A DNA stretch of 64,000 nucleotides from Datura wrightii (Eukaryota > Streptophyta > Magnoliopsida > Solanales > Solanaceae), in the NCBI GenBank assembly GCA_035772735.1, contig JASDFA010000004.1:20177501-20241500 (forward strand), written 5' to 3'. Positions 46,700-56,577 of the stretch are shown one piece after another. The position numbers and the translations under genes are program-made. The stretch's first letter is position 1. Each line of letters begins with the position of its first letter. The notes under the pieces were generated by a model that saw only the letters and a list, made by a program, of their open reading frames with translations, ran no database searches and had not been told where the DNA came from.

Positions 46700-47600
46700 T
46701 ATTATCTTTTTACTGATTCCGACCTTGGTTTCCAGAACCTTGGTGCCAATTGTCTTGTCTAGATGCCTGGGCGTTGACTTGGTAACACGCCACCTGGCTG
46801 TCTAGGAAATTTGCCTCCTCAAAATCAAAGTGATCTTCCCCCGATTCCAGTCCCCGTGTCCTCACTACATTTACCTTTTTGGCTCCTGCTCCCATAATGT
46901 TCTTTGTAAGCAAATCCAATGATGTAAACATGTGAGCCAACTCCTACTCGCGTTCTTCTTCCTTCCTACATTGGTCTGTAGTCAAACCAACAACATATGT
47001 ACCGACTGCTGCATCTGCTTCCCTGGTATGCCATACCCTATTTGTTTTAGTCACCCTGTTAAGGATGGTAGCAACTTGCTCGTAGGTGTGAATCGTCAAT
47101 GCTCCACTGCCACTGTGTCTACCACAACCTTTATGCTATTATTTAGAGACCTGTAAAATATTTCCAACAAACTATCATCTGGGATCTTATGGTTTGGGCA
47201 CTTCATCAACTTCTTCTTGAACCTCAGCCAGGTCTCATGAAGTGCCTAGATTTTGAGCTGTCAGAAATTGTAAATCTCATCCTTAAGTTGCAACATTTTG
47301 GAGGGGGAAAGAATCTCTCTAAGAAGGCTTGCTTGAGTTCCCTCCAGTTGGTTATGGAGTCATTGGGCAACTCTGATAACAACAATGTGGCTTCCCCTGA
47401 CAGAGAAAAGGGGAACAATCTGAGCCTGATGGCATCTTGGCTAACTACAGGCAACCTATATGCCTTGCATATTCCAACAAAGTTCATTAGGTGCAGGTTG
47501 GCATCGTCCATTGCGTGATCACTGAACACCCCTTTCATGTTTACCAGTTGAATCATGGTGCTCATGATGTCAAATTTGATCCCAACGGGTAGTGGTAGTG
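46700..47600 (-). pseudogene. Athila-type gag (element A)
   Basis: 47,224-47,565: MIQLVNMKGVFSDHA, DDANLHLMNFVGICKAYRLP, IRLRLFPFSLSGEA, LSELPNDSITNWRELKQAFL and ERFFPPPK, the Athila-lineage gag domain. The frame then breaks. 46,710-46,940 carries EEANFLDSQVACYQVNAQ and DNWHQGSGNQGRNQ, the region after the gag core. It differs clearly from the gag at 23.8-25.5 kb, so the two are different Athila subfamilies. No intact frame. It lies inside an LTR family shared with element B. Confidence 0.85.
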
Positions 47601-47986
47601 GTACAATTGCTCCAGTTGACCCAAATTCATCAATTTCTGAATTCTCATCATCGAAGAACTTAGGGGAAATTCTATGACCTCTGTTGCCCCGCCCATGTCA
47701 TCCTGCATTAACAACCGCTTCTCTACATCTTCCGCATCCTGAGTGCAGCTTTCTGAGCTAGCTCGGCTTGCCTAGCTTCTTCACCTATGTGGGCATCTCT
47801 CTGTTCATGGTTTTCCATTCTGCGCAGTGTTCATTCCATTCCGGGTTTCAATGAAATCAAGGGATTTCAACTACTCCAAGTGCTTGGCATCCATTGGAAA
47901 ACAAAATGTGGGTATCACAAACAAAAAGAAAACGTAATTAAGGAAATACCGACCAAAAGTCAAATACAAACAATTAATCTAGTCTT
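47601..47986 (-). other. Element A leader, PBS deleted
   Basis: The end of this stretch (aaataccgaccaaaagtcaaatacaaacaattaatctag) resembles the B leader at 53,020-53,060 (aaataaagactaaaagttaaacacaagcagttaatctaa). Where B continues into its PBS and the LTR 3' end, A jumps directly into LTR sequence at about 47,987. About 200 bp including the PBS are missing. Confidence 0.65.
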
Positions 47987-48750
47987 AGTAATTGTGTCGA
48001 GAAATTGATTGTTGTTTAAAAATTAATGCAACTAACTAAGGTATGTGTTCCCCATGGATTCATAACTACTTTGGGTTTTACACTTTTGATCTATCCCAAT
48101 ACTTTACTTGTAGAACTGATAACTAGGGTTCATCTAAACGACTGGTTTGTACCTATTGAATGACTACACTTAATCACTAGGTCAGGTCTCATGAGCGATT
48201 TCAATTTAACTGTTATCAATTTGTTCCAAATATAACTATCCTGCGACCGTAGCACAAGTTAATACTATGATCATCAAGATCAAGGCTTTGTTGTAATTCT
48301 CTTTTCCTAATCTCTACCTCTCTTGGCTCAAACAAGTAAAGAATTCAGGCATGTCCTAATGTTGCGCACCGTTAAGAAACATTTAAGCATGAAGAGAATA
48401 CAATACAAGCATTTAGTATTGGTTTAGAATCACTTCGTGCAAACTGTAGTTTGTTAATTCACCACGGTTCCCACAACCCTAGTTGTGGAAGTTTTAGCCT
48501 ATCATATTTATAAGTAACTTAATAGATTTATAAAAAAACACAAATTAATACTTACAACAATGATTGGAAGAACCTTCACTTGATTAATGCAACAATTCGG
48601 AAGAACAATTCAACAATTCGTATCTCAATGTAAAACAAACTCTCAAGTCTAAATTGTACCTCTCAATCGTGTCTTCTAAATTATGTTAAAGACTTAAGAC
48701 ACAAGACACAAGACACCTTCCAACTTAGCTATTACATAAAAATAAAAGGG

Positions 48751-48759
48751 TATTTATAG
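48751..48759 (-). promoter_or_regulatory. Putative LTR TATA box
   Basis: The minus strand reads CTATAAATA. The equivalent site in the 53-54.6 kb LTR is altered (ctatcaata, about 54,040). Confidence 0.5.
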
Positions 48760-48839
48760 TAGTAGATTTTTTCTTTTCTTGTTCCTTGATGAATTTTACT
48801 TGGGACTTGTAGCTCCTTTTCCTAGTTGAAGTGGGAGAT

Positions 48840-49165
48840 CAATTATGGCCGTTGCACACCCTTGCTGCGTCGCCCATGCCGACGCGCCACTCCAGTGCCA
48901 CGTCGCCTCTTCCATCGCGCAAGGTGAGACCACATCGTGCATGCCAACTCGCTATAAGACAGGCCGCCTTGCGGCTGTTGTAGCACCGGAAGAGCGGCAC
49001 CTCGCGCCTGGCCTTGTGTGAATCTTGCTGTCGTGTCGCACATGGCAATGCGCCAAGATGATGGCGCCTCGAACCTGGCAGTGTGTCCATTCTACTGGCG
49101 CCTCGAACCTGGCAGTGTGTCCATGCTGCTGGCGCCTCACGCAGATGGTAGCACAATGTGCCAGT
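48840..49165 (-). repeat. GC-rich degenerate-word block in the A/B LTR
   Basis: Repeated gacgcgccac, cacgtcgcc, gtcgcgcac-like words and tggcgcctcgaacctggca units, directly upstream of the TATA box. The counterpart at 54,140-54,380 is similar but lacks the tandem unit. Confidence 0.65.
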
Positions 49166-49401
49166 GAGTTGCTTCAAGCTTCGATCCTTGCATCATTTAC
49201 TGCAACTTCTTCATATTTGATCAAAAACCCTTAAATACGTTCAAATCCATCATTTTTAGCCCTAAAAATATCTATCACATGCGTTAGCCCTTTTCATAAA
49301 TATATAACATAAACACATACAAACACACATAATTTATTCTCCAAACATAGTAAAGTATAGGCAAAATATGTCTATGATGTGCGTAAGTACACCCTTCATC
49401 A

Positions 49402-49415
49402 ACACCCCACACTTA
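49402..49415 (-). other. Polypurine tract of element B
   Basis: The minus strand reads TAAGTGTGGGGTGT directly upstream of LTR start TGATGAAGGG. A 12-bp identical core recurs at 51,055-51,066. Confidence 0.7.
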
Positions 49416-51054
49416 AACTATTGTTCGTCCTCGAACAATCTACTACTTCCCTTCTCACTTTTAAGCACCAAATTCCTCCTACAAACTGGTCTACTTGCAC
49501 TTAGGATCATGAGACAAATCAATAAAGCTCCAACAACTCACTCACATGCATATAAGATCAACATTAAAATGCCAAAAGTTCGAAATCACTTAGCTTTTGA
49601 AAACTAACTCATCAAGAAATATTTTGGGCCAACTTGAGTTATATGTAATTTAGCAATAAAGATAAACCAATGTCTTACTATTGTGCCCCTCACAATTTGG
49701 AGAGATGCACTTTCACACACAAGATATAAGTCAATATAAACTTGGGCATAAATAAAAAAATTTCAGCTCACTCTCCCAAAGAACTTAACATAGATGCAAA
49801 CGACGACCCATAGGCTTTCCCTTAGTGTAATACTCGACTAATATATAATTATGAATCAAGGATCAATTAGGATTTAAATTTTGTTGTAATATAGGCTAAG
49901 GGACGGGTAGGAACTATTTGCCCAAGATAGTGACTAATCTCCCTAAGCACTTAATACCTCACAACACTTTAATCATTTCCAAATTTTCTCCATTTCCAAA
50001 TTTTCTCCTTATACCTCCTTTTATTTTTCAATTTTTCAACTTAGGTTACTAGTGGAGAATTTTTTTTTCATCATTGAGCTCATTCAGACATTTTTTCATC
50101 ATCATATTTTTTCAAAGCTCTTTCTTATTTTTGTTTTCCCACTAAAATCACCTTCTTTGTCTTGCAAAATTTCACCCTTTTCTTTTCTTCTAATTTCCAC
50201 ACCCTTTGGCTTTCCCTTCACTTTTCCACTTATGCTCTTTTCATTCAAAATTTTTTATTAAAGTGCTTTAGGAGTCATTTGGATCAAATACAAGTTAATA
50301 AAACAAAAAGGGATTAAGCTTGTAATATGGCTATCAAAAGAATAGGCCACGACTCAAATGGAAAACTAGGATAATTACAATCAAGATAGGTAAAATAGGA
50401 TAAAAATAAGGCTACCAAAGAGATGCCTATATCACTTCCTAAATCCATCATTCATATTTTTCTTTACACACATACCGGGCAAGTTCTAGACATCAATTTG
50501 CAAGCATGGAGTATATCAAAAAGATTCCTCACACGTTGACACAAAATGGTTTAACAATGGAAATTATAATCACATAAACACATATATTCATATTGCATGC
50601 ATAACATAATTAAGCCCATTTTTTTCAAGTACAAGAGTCAATTTCACAAAGGCTAAGCGTTTCTACTTTTTTCATGCATTTTTGAGTGAATTTAATAAAG
50701 TCTCAATGATACCTAAAGTGAAGCACCTAGCATTTACAGGGTCCAAGTTTTTGTTCTTCCTAATGACTAATTTACCCTTAAGAAGGTCATCATCTATCCA
50801 TCATCGGACAAAGTCATGACTCAATGACTAAAAATAAAGAAAATAAAAAAAATCTAGACTCTCTAGTCGGTTCTAAGAGACTATCCCACAGAAAAGTACC
50901 AAAAAGTTGGAGGAACCCAACATAAAATAAAACTAGAAAATATTACAAACCAACAAGCATGCATGATAAATAATAAATTCCAAAAAAGACTAGGCCTACC
51001 ATGTGCAAATTTAGCAATTAAGGAATGCATGGTAATATGAAGTTCACTTCTCTT
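49416..51054 (-). mobile_element. Element B 3' noncoding module string
   Basis: In plus order: ccataggctttccctta (49,809), gttgtaatataggctaagggac (49,887), a pyrimidine-rich tract (49,975-50,260), cctatatcacttcctaaatcc (50,426) and ggcaagttctagaca (50,478). The agggccaaaa word of the other copies is not obvious. No coding. A short open frame on the minus strand (50,881-51,063) has no recognisable features. Confidence 0.65.
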
Positions 51055-51066
51055 ACCCCACACTTA
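51055..51066 (-). other. Second PPT-like core in element B
   Basis: accccacactta on the plus strand is identical to 49,404-49,415 and lies 75 bp beyond the ORF end. Confidence 0.5.
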
Positions 51067-51140
51067 ATTAGTCACACTTTCCATAGTGCTAAAAGAAATA
51101 AGCATAAAGTAACAGAGTGAAAGAAGAACTCCCTGGGCCT

Positions 51141-52352
51141 CTACTCCTCATCATGTTTGGGGGCAAGAGCAGCTTCTCCCATCTCTGCATCCTTCTCATC
51201 ATCATCACTAGACTCTATTGCTGACTCTACTCTCGCCATATCGTCTTCCGTGGCCACATCATCATTAAGAGGCTCCTCGTATCTCGGCCCAACTCTGCAA
51301 AGGGCTCGCGAGTGCTCACATAGAGGGTAGTCTATGTTAAGCTGCTGTAGCTGCTCCTCAGTCACACCATTCATCCTCAGTTGGAGAATTTGCATACCGT
51401 ACAAGTGGCTCAACATGTTGTTAATTCGCGCATTGCACTCATTGACAGTAAGTTTTGGACCGTTTGTACCCTTGGCTTCCTTTGTTTTTTTCACATCAAC
51501 CCCACCAGGATCATAAGCAGGTCTATAGTCCGTTTCCTCCTCCTCAATGTTGTGCGCTTACAAAAATCGGGTCAAGATACCCCTAAATCCGAAGTTTTGA
51601 CCTTTCTTTACCCTTCCTCTTTTCAAAACATTTTTAATGAGAAACTTCACATTAATTGGCATTCCAGTCATTAGCGCATATACAAGACACACTCTTTATC
51701 TAGTCACATGGGTTACATGTTTTCTGGGAAATAAACAAGCACATACTATTTTTAACCACACTCGTGCCTCTCTACTTAAGTGAGCATATGGAAACGAAAC
51801 ATGATATCCAAATTGTTGGTGGCGAGTCCACCGTGCTACAGAGTTAGGGCCACACAGAGTATGTCTAATATTCCTTTATGGAGGTTTCTTCACCATTTCA
51901 ACAAAGGGTTGTGGGTCAACATTAGGTGACCCAAGTAATCTATTCAAAGCCTTAGGCACAAACTCAATAATTTGACCCCTAATTTTAACTTGGTTCAACC
52001 TTTCCTTTGGCATCCGATTGCAAGGAATTCTCCCACCATATTCAAATTACAGACACCCGATGCATTAAACAGAAAATCAAGACAAAGGGTGAGTATCCTA
52101 TCTGCCATGTGAGGGAAAACTAGTGACAAGTAATTTCTACCAATAAACATATCATGTGACTATTTAAGATTACTTATGTTCCTTGAACAATTTTTTACCT
52201 TCTTTCTTTGTGGCCCAACGGAGATCATATCGCCTCAATGGTGGTAGTTCCATTCTCACATCATCATGCTCCTCTTCACTAGGTCTCCTTGCTCTTTTTG
52301 ACCCATGGCTTGAAGGAGACACTCCTTTCCCTTTGTTTACTTTTGGTGCCAT
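51141..52352 (-). pseudogene. Putative plant transposon protein ORF (element B)
   Basis: ATG at 52,352; N-terminus MAPKVNKGKGVSPSSHGSKR, then LPPLRRYDLRW and KEGKKLFKEHK to a stop at 52,170. Downstream in changing frames: HVTHVTR, VCLVYALMTGMPINVKFLIK, GQNFGFRGILTRFL, AHNIEEEETDYRPAYDPGG (51,530-51,720), then an open 117 codons with NECNARINNMLSHLYGMQIL, GVTEEQLQQLNIDYPLCEHS and an acidic tail (SSDDDEKDAEMGEA). I recognise the same order from Solanaceae proteins labelled 'putative plant transposon protein', a different subfamily from C and F. No gag, protease or RT lies between the LTRs, so element B is non-autonomous. Function unknown. Confidence 0.75.
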
Positions 52353-53067
52353 TTGTGGAGTTTTTACAAGAAAAATGATATACTTTGTGATTTGGGTGAA
52401 AAACTTTGGAAGATTTTGATGAATAGATGAAGTTTTGAGAGAGTTTGGTTGGGAATTTTAAGGGGTGTGGCGCGGCTTCCTTGAATTTGAGTAGAAATTT
52501 TTAGGTCTAGGCTTTTAAATGCTCCTTAATGTTGGAAATTCCGAGTTTTCCCTTAAAATTTTTGGCCCGTAAACTTGCTTCGCATCGCGGCACTAAAAGC
52601 TCTAGAAGTGCCCCTTGTCGAGCGCTTCAATGTGCCATCCACTGGGTGCATCGCGCCTACTATTGTGTTGTGCTGCCTATGCACCGCGCCAGGCTATGCA
52701 GCACATGTGCCTATGCCTCGCACCAGGCCTTGTGCTTCTTGGCCTGAGAGATGCCCGGTGTGCACGTTTGACTGTTTTGCTCCCCGTTTTCATTGTTTAA
52801 GCTCATTCTTCTTTGAATATCATGACCTATCACCTGCACACTTGAACAAACACATAAAAACAAGCACCTAATTTAATGTCGCGGCACGACACATGTATCT
52901 TGATTACTCAGACTTTATCAAGATACCTGTTGAGACCATGGTCACATCTTGGCCTCTTGTTTCACCACGCTTCCGTGTGAAACATCAGTAACTAAAAGAA
53001 AAATGAAAAAAATAGGAAATAAAGACTAAAAGTTAAACACAAGCAGTTAATCTAATCCTAAACCATA
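52353..53067 (-). other. Element B 5' leader with GC-rich block
   Basis: Noncoding. 52,565-52,760 is GC-rich with gcatcgcggcac, gcaccgcgccagg and tcgcaccagg words like those in the LTR. Frames through it are composition artefacts. 53,020-53,060 is the A-rich leader shared with element A. Confidence 0.55.
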
Positions 53068-53085
53068 TTCCCGGCAACGACGCCA
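53068..53085 (-). other. Primer-binding site of element B, tRNA-Asp type
   Basis: The minus strand reads TGGCGTCGTTGCCGGGAA, one substitution from the core site at 25,631-25,650, five bases inside the LTR end. Confidence 0.85.
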
Positions 53086-53090
53086 CTTTT

Positions 53091-54623
53091 TGATAATGCT
53101 CAAACCACACCTCCTACTAAAGTATGAAGCGGACATTGTCAATAAAGAATCCAACTAGAGGATGGGGTCAATCCTACAGGGAATATGGGAGTATATAGAA
53201 GAATGCAAGTATCTAAGCTTTTGAGTCAATTATTTCCTAAGAAGGGGGGATTAGTAAAATTAATAAGTAATTGTGTCGAGAAATTGATTGTTGTTTCCAA
53301 ATTAATGCAACTAACTAGAGTATGTGTTCCCTATGGATTCATAACTACTTCGAGTTTTACATTTGTGATCTATCCCAATACTTTACTTGTAGAACTGATG
53401 ACTAGGGTTCATCCAAATGACTGGTTTGTCACTATTGGATGACTATACTCAATCACTGGGTTAGGTCACATGAGCGATTTCAATTTAACTGTTATCATTT
53501 TGTTCCAAATATAACTATCCTGCAACCACACCTCAAGTTAATACAATGGTCATCAAGATCAAGGCTTTGTTGTAATTCTCTTTTTCTAATCTCTACCTCT
53601 CTAGGCTCAAGAAAGTAAAGAATTCAGGCATGTCCTAACATTGCGCACCATTAAGAAACGCTTAAGCATGAAGAGAATACAATACAAGCATTTAGCATTG
53701 GTTTAGAATCACTTCGTGCAAACCCTAGTTTGTTAATTCACCATGGTTCCCACAACCCTAGTTGTGGAAGTTTTATCCTATTGTGCTCATAAGTAACTTA
53801 ATAAAATTCGTAAATAAAACACAAATTAATACTTACAACGGTGATTGGAAGAACCATCACTTGATTAATGCAAAAAATCAAAAGAATAATTCAACAATTC
53901 GTATCTCAATGTAAAGCTAACTCTCAAATATAAATTGTACATCTCAATCATGTCTTCTAAATTATGTTAAAGACTTATGACACAAGACACAAGACACAAG
54001 ACACCTTCCAACTTAGTTATTACATAAAAATAAAAGGGTATTGATAGTAGTAGATTTATGCTTTTCTTGTTCCTTGACGAATTGGACTAGGGGCTTTTAG
54101 CTCCTTTTCCTAGTTGAAGTGGGGGATTAATTTTAGCCGTTGCACACCCTTGCCACATTGCCCATGCCAACGCGCCTCTCCAATGTCGCGTCGCCCCTGC
54201 CATCACGTAGGGTGAAGACCGCATCGCTCATGCCAACGCGCTGCAAGGCAGGGCACCTCGCACTTGCTGTAGCGTAGGAAGAGTGGCGCCTCATGCTCGG
54301 CCTTGTGCCAATCTTGCTGCTGCACCATGCATGGCAATGCACCAAGATGATGGCGCCTCGTGCAACTGGTAGCACAGTGTGCCAGTGCATCACTTCAAGC
54401 TTCTATGCTTGCATCATTCACTCCAACTTCTTCATATTTGATCAAAAAGCGTTAAATACATTCAAATCCATCAGTTTTAGCCCTGAAAACATCTAATCAA
54501 ATGCGTTATCCCTTTTCATAAATATATAACATAAACACATGCAAAAATACATAATTTTTTCTCAAAACATATTAAAGTACATGCAAAATATTTGTATGAA
54601 GTGCGTAAGTACGCCCTTCATCA
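53091..54623 (-). mobile_element. 5' LTR of element B (1,533 bp, complete)
   Basis: The plus strand begins TGATAATGCTCAAACCACACC next to the PBS and ends cccttcatca. Homologous with 47,987-49,401 and 17,064-17,706. The right flank agtaa pairs with ggtaa at 17,059-17,063. It includes a GC-rich block at 54,140-54,380. The TATA position is mutated compared with the middle LTR. Confidence 0.9.
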
Positions 54624-54752
54624 AGTAACCATACTATCATACCTAGTAGCCTACTGATTATAGAATGTGATGCACAACACATTTATAAACAAGACTCTAC
54701 TAGACAAGGCTTGCAGACTTCCTAGGATACGACGTTGTTCTGATACCAAGTT
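54624..54752 (-). mobile_element. Outer element: internal remnant with PBS
   Basis: gtaaccatactatc..., gaatgtgatgcac and ctctactagaca match, reversed, D at 39,732-39,840. At 54,734-54,748 the minus strand reads TGGTATCAGAACAAC, the initiator tRNA-Met-type PBS. The stretch is the continuation of 17,063. Confidence 0.8.
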
Positions 54753-56577
54753 TGACACGCCACACTTTGGGAGGCATGACTGACACCTAATGCCACACTG
54801 GGACCTAGGCTAACTTGGCTGGGCATATGCACCTTTGGTGCCTGCTAGCAACTCAAACTCAAGAAAATAAACTGCTATATCTCAGTTGTAAATACAGCCT
54901 CGGGCTAACAAGGCCACGCAACACCTATAAAAGAAAACAGCTAACACAACCAACACAACAATAAGGGATCCTATGCGGGCCGAAAAGACCACCATGTTGT
55001 CTAGTTATAACAAAAGAAAGCAGGTAGTCATATATGAGCTATAGCCAACAAGGCTGCTATCTAAAGGCTACACAAGGCCCCACACATCCAACATGAAAAA
55101 TATAACATACATAGACCCCACACGACCAACAATAACTAATTGTTTGAAGACTGTAGTCTGCAAGCCTCTAAGTGTTGAATAGTGGTTGGGATAAGGTCCC
55201 GGCATACCCAAACGCTATACAAATAAAAGACAGGTAAACCTCTACAACCTGGAAACTCCGAATGAAAGGAGCTGGCCAATCTGCTAACTCTGAATAGCTG
55301 CTAGGAGGTCTTGAAACCTGCCTGTCTAAACCTGCAGGACAGTATGTAGCGCCCCATGCATGGGCATCAGTATAATATGTACTGAATATGTAAGGCAGTA
55401 ATAAAAGCTGAATAGAAGCTGATAAAGAACTGAGAGTAATCGAGGACAAGGAGTAGAAGTTAACCTGTAAGCTTTCTTATCCATACATGCATCTAGTAAA
55501 CTAGTACACAAATAGGAGCTGAAGCTGCACAACTATACATTCATAAGCTATATCTAACAAGCAAGTATACAAACAAGAACCTAACCTGGCCCCCATAAGC
55601 TCGGAAGGTACAAGCAACACCGAAATAACCTACTGGGGCCTCTATATGCCCTGGAAAGTACAATTCAATCTATATACCCCTAACAAGGTCCTTATGATTC
55701 TACTGGCAACTATAGCCAACCTACTGGCTTCTGGGTCTACAACTGTGCCTGTTGGACTCCTGTAATTGTGTCTAAGCCCTTTGGGCTCTTATAACTACAC
55801 CCTCGGCACACAAAGCTTGATGGAGGGTCAGTAATGCCAGTATGGCATAAAAAGAGGTCCATATGTGGATAGACTTAAGTATGGCCTTATAGGCCTGAAT
55901 ATAGTCCCTTCGGACATCACATAGCTCCTGTGAGTGATCCGTAGCCCCGTAGGTGACGACACAGTTATCAACCCTAAAGTTGGTCAACGGAAGGTTATCC
56001 TAGGTGGGGTCACTCCCCACCGAAGTAGTACATTTTAGTCTCAATCTAGCCATATAAAAGGCATATCTGGCGCTTTAGGCCTAATGCGACCACTAGTCGC
56101 CCCTAGAATAGTCTGTATAGCTACCAACAGGCATCCCCCGTGTGCCTACACACCTAACCAGTGGGTACTGATAGTGGTTATAATCTCTGACGGCCTGGCC
56201 ATAATAGGGCGAGGTCCGAAGTAGCCTAGCCGATACTTTGAAGGTCATGCTAGGGCAATGATAACTCATAAGCAAATACCAAGGTCTTAGGTGACCATCT
56301 GTATGATTTCTTTGTTAGGAATGACTACAGGGCTGCTACCAACTAGATACATTCCTAAGCAGTCAGCCCTAACTTCCCACAGGAAACACGTTATAATTCT
56401 TAGCCTGGTGGTAATGCTGTGATACTAAGATTCTAGTCCCTTAGACACTAGCTTGGTTTGTCCAGATTTTAGATGGCTCCTCTAGACGATTCTTAGCCTC
56501 GTAGATAGGTATATCTGGACCTATCCCTATGCAGCAACATGTACCTGGGCATCTATAATAGTAGTCTAGGATGTTGG
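54753..56577 (-). mobile_element. Outer element 5' LTR, first part
   Basis: The plus strand begins TGACACGCCACACTTTGG after the PBS and is collinear with 12,759-14,600. By eye it is closer to that copy than to the LTRs at 4.5 or 42.5 kb, as expected for two LTRs of one element. It is interrupted by a solo LTR at 56,578. Confidence 0.8.

Larger units (their letters stand above)
47987..49401 (-). mobile_element. Athila-type LTR shared by elements A and B
   Basis: Aligns with 53,266-54,623 from gtaattgtgtcgagaaattg to the end cccttcatca. It lacks the last 175 bp of the LTR (minus-strand 3' end). On its right is B's PPT, so it acts as B's 3' LTR. On its left are A's leader and gag, so it is also A's 5' LTR. 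A 34-bp unit (ctggcgcctcgaacctggca...) is duplicated at 49,062-49,129, whereas the 5' LTR of B has a single related stretch. Confidence 0.8.

Noticed and set aside
48839..49177. 112-codon minus ORF with repeated TARFEAP/TLPGSR-like words
   Set aside because: Encoded by the 34-bp repeats in the LTR GC-rich block; no conservation in the partner LTR.
52529..52871. Cys/Ala-rich ORFs of 60-98 codons
   Set aside because: Arise from the GC-rich block in the B leader; overlapping in three frames, which indicates composition.
17064..54623. A single intact 37-kb Athila element
   Set aside because: The block contains LTRs, PBS and PPT sites of several families and a middle LTR of the same family; it is a nest or tandem, not one element.
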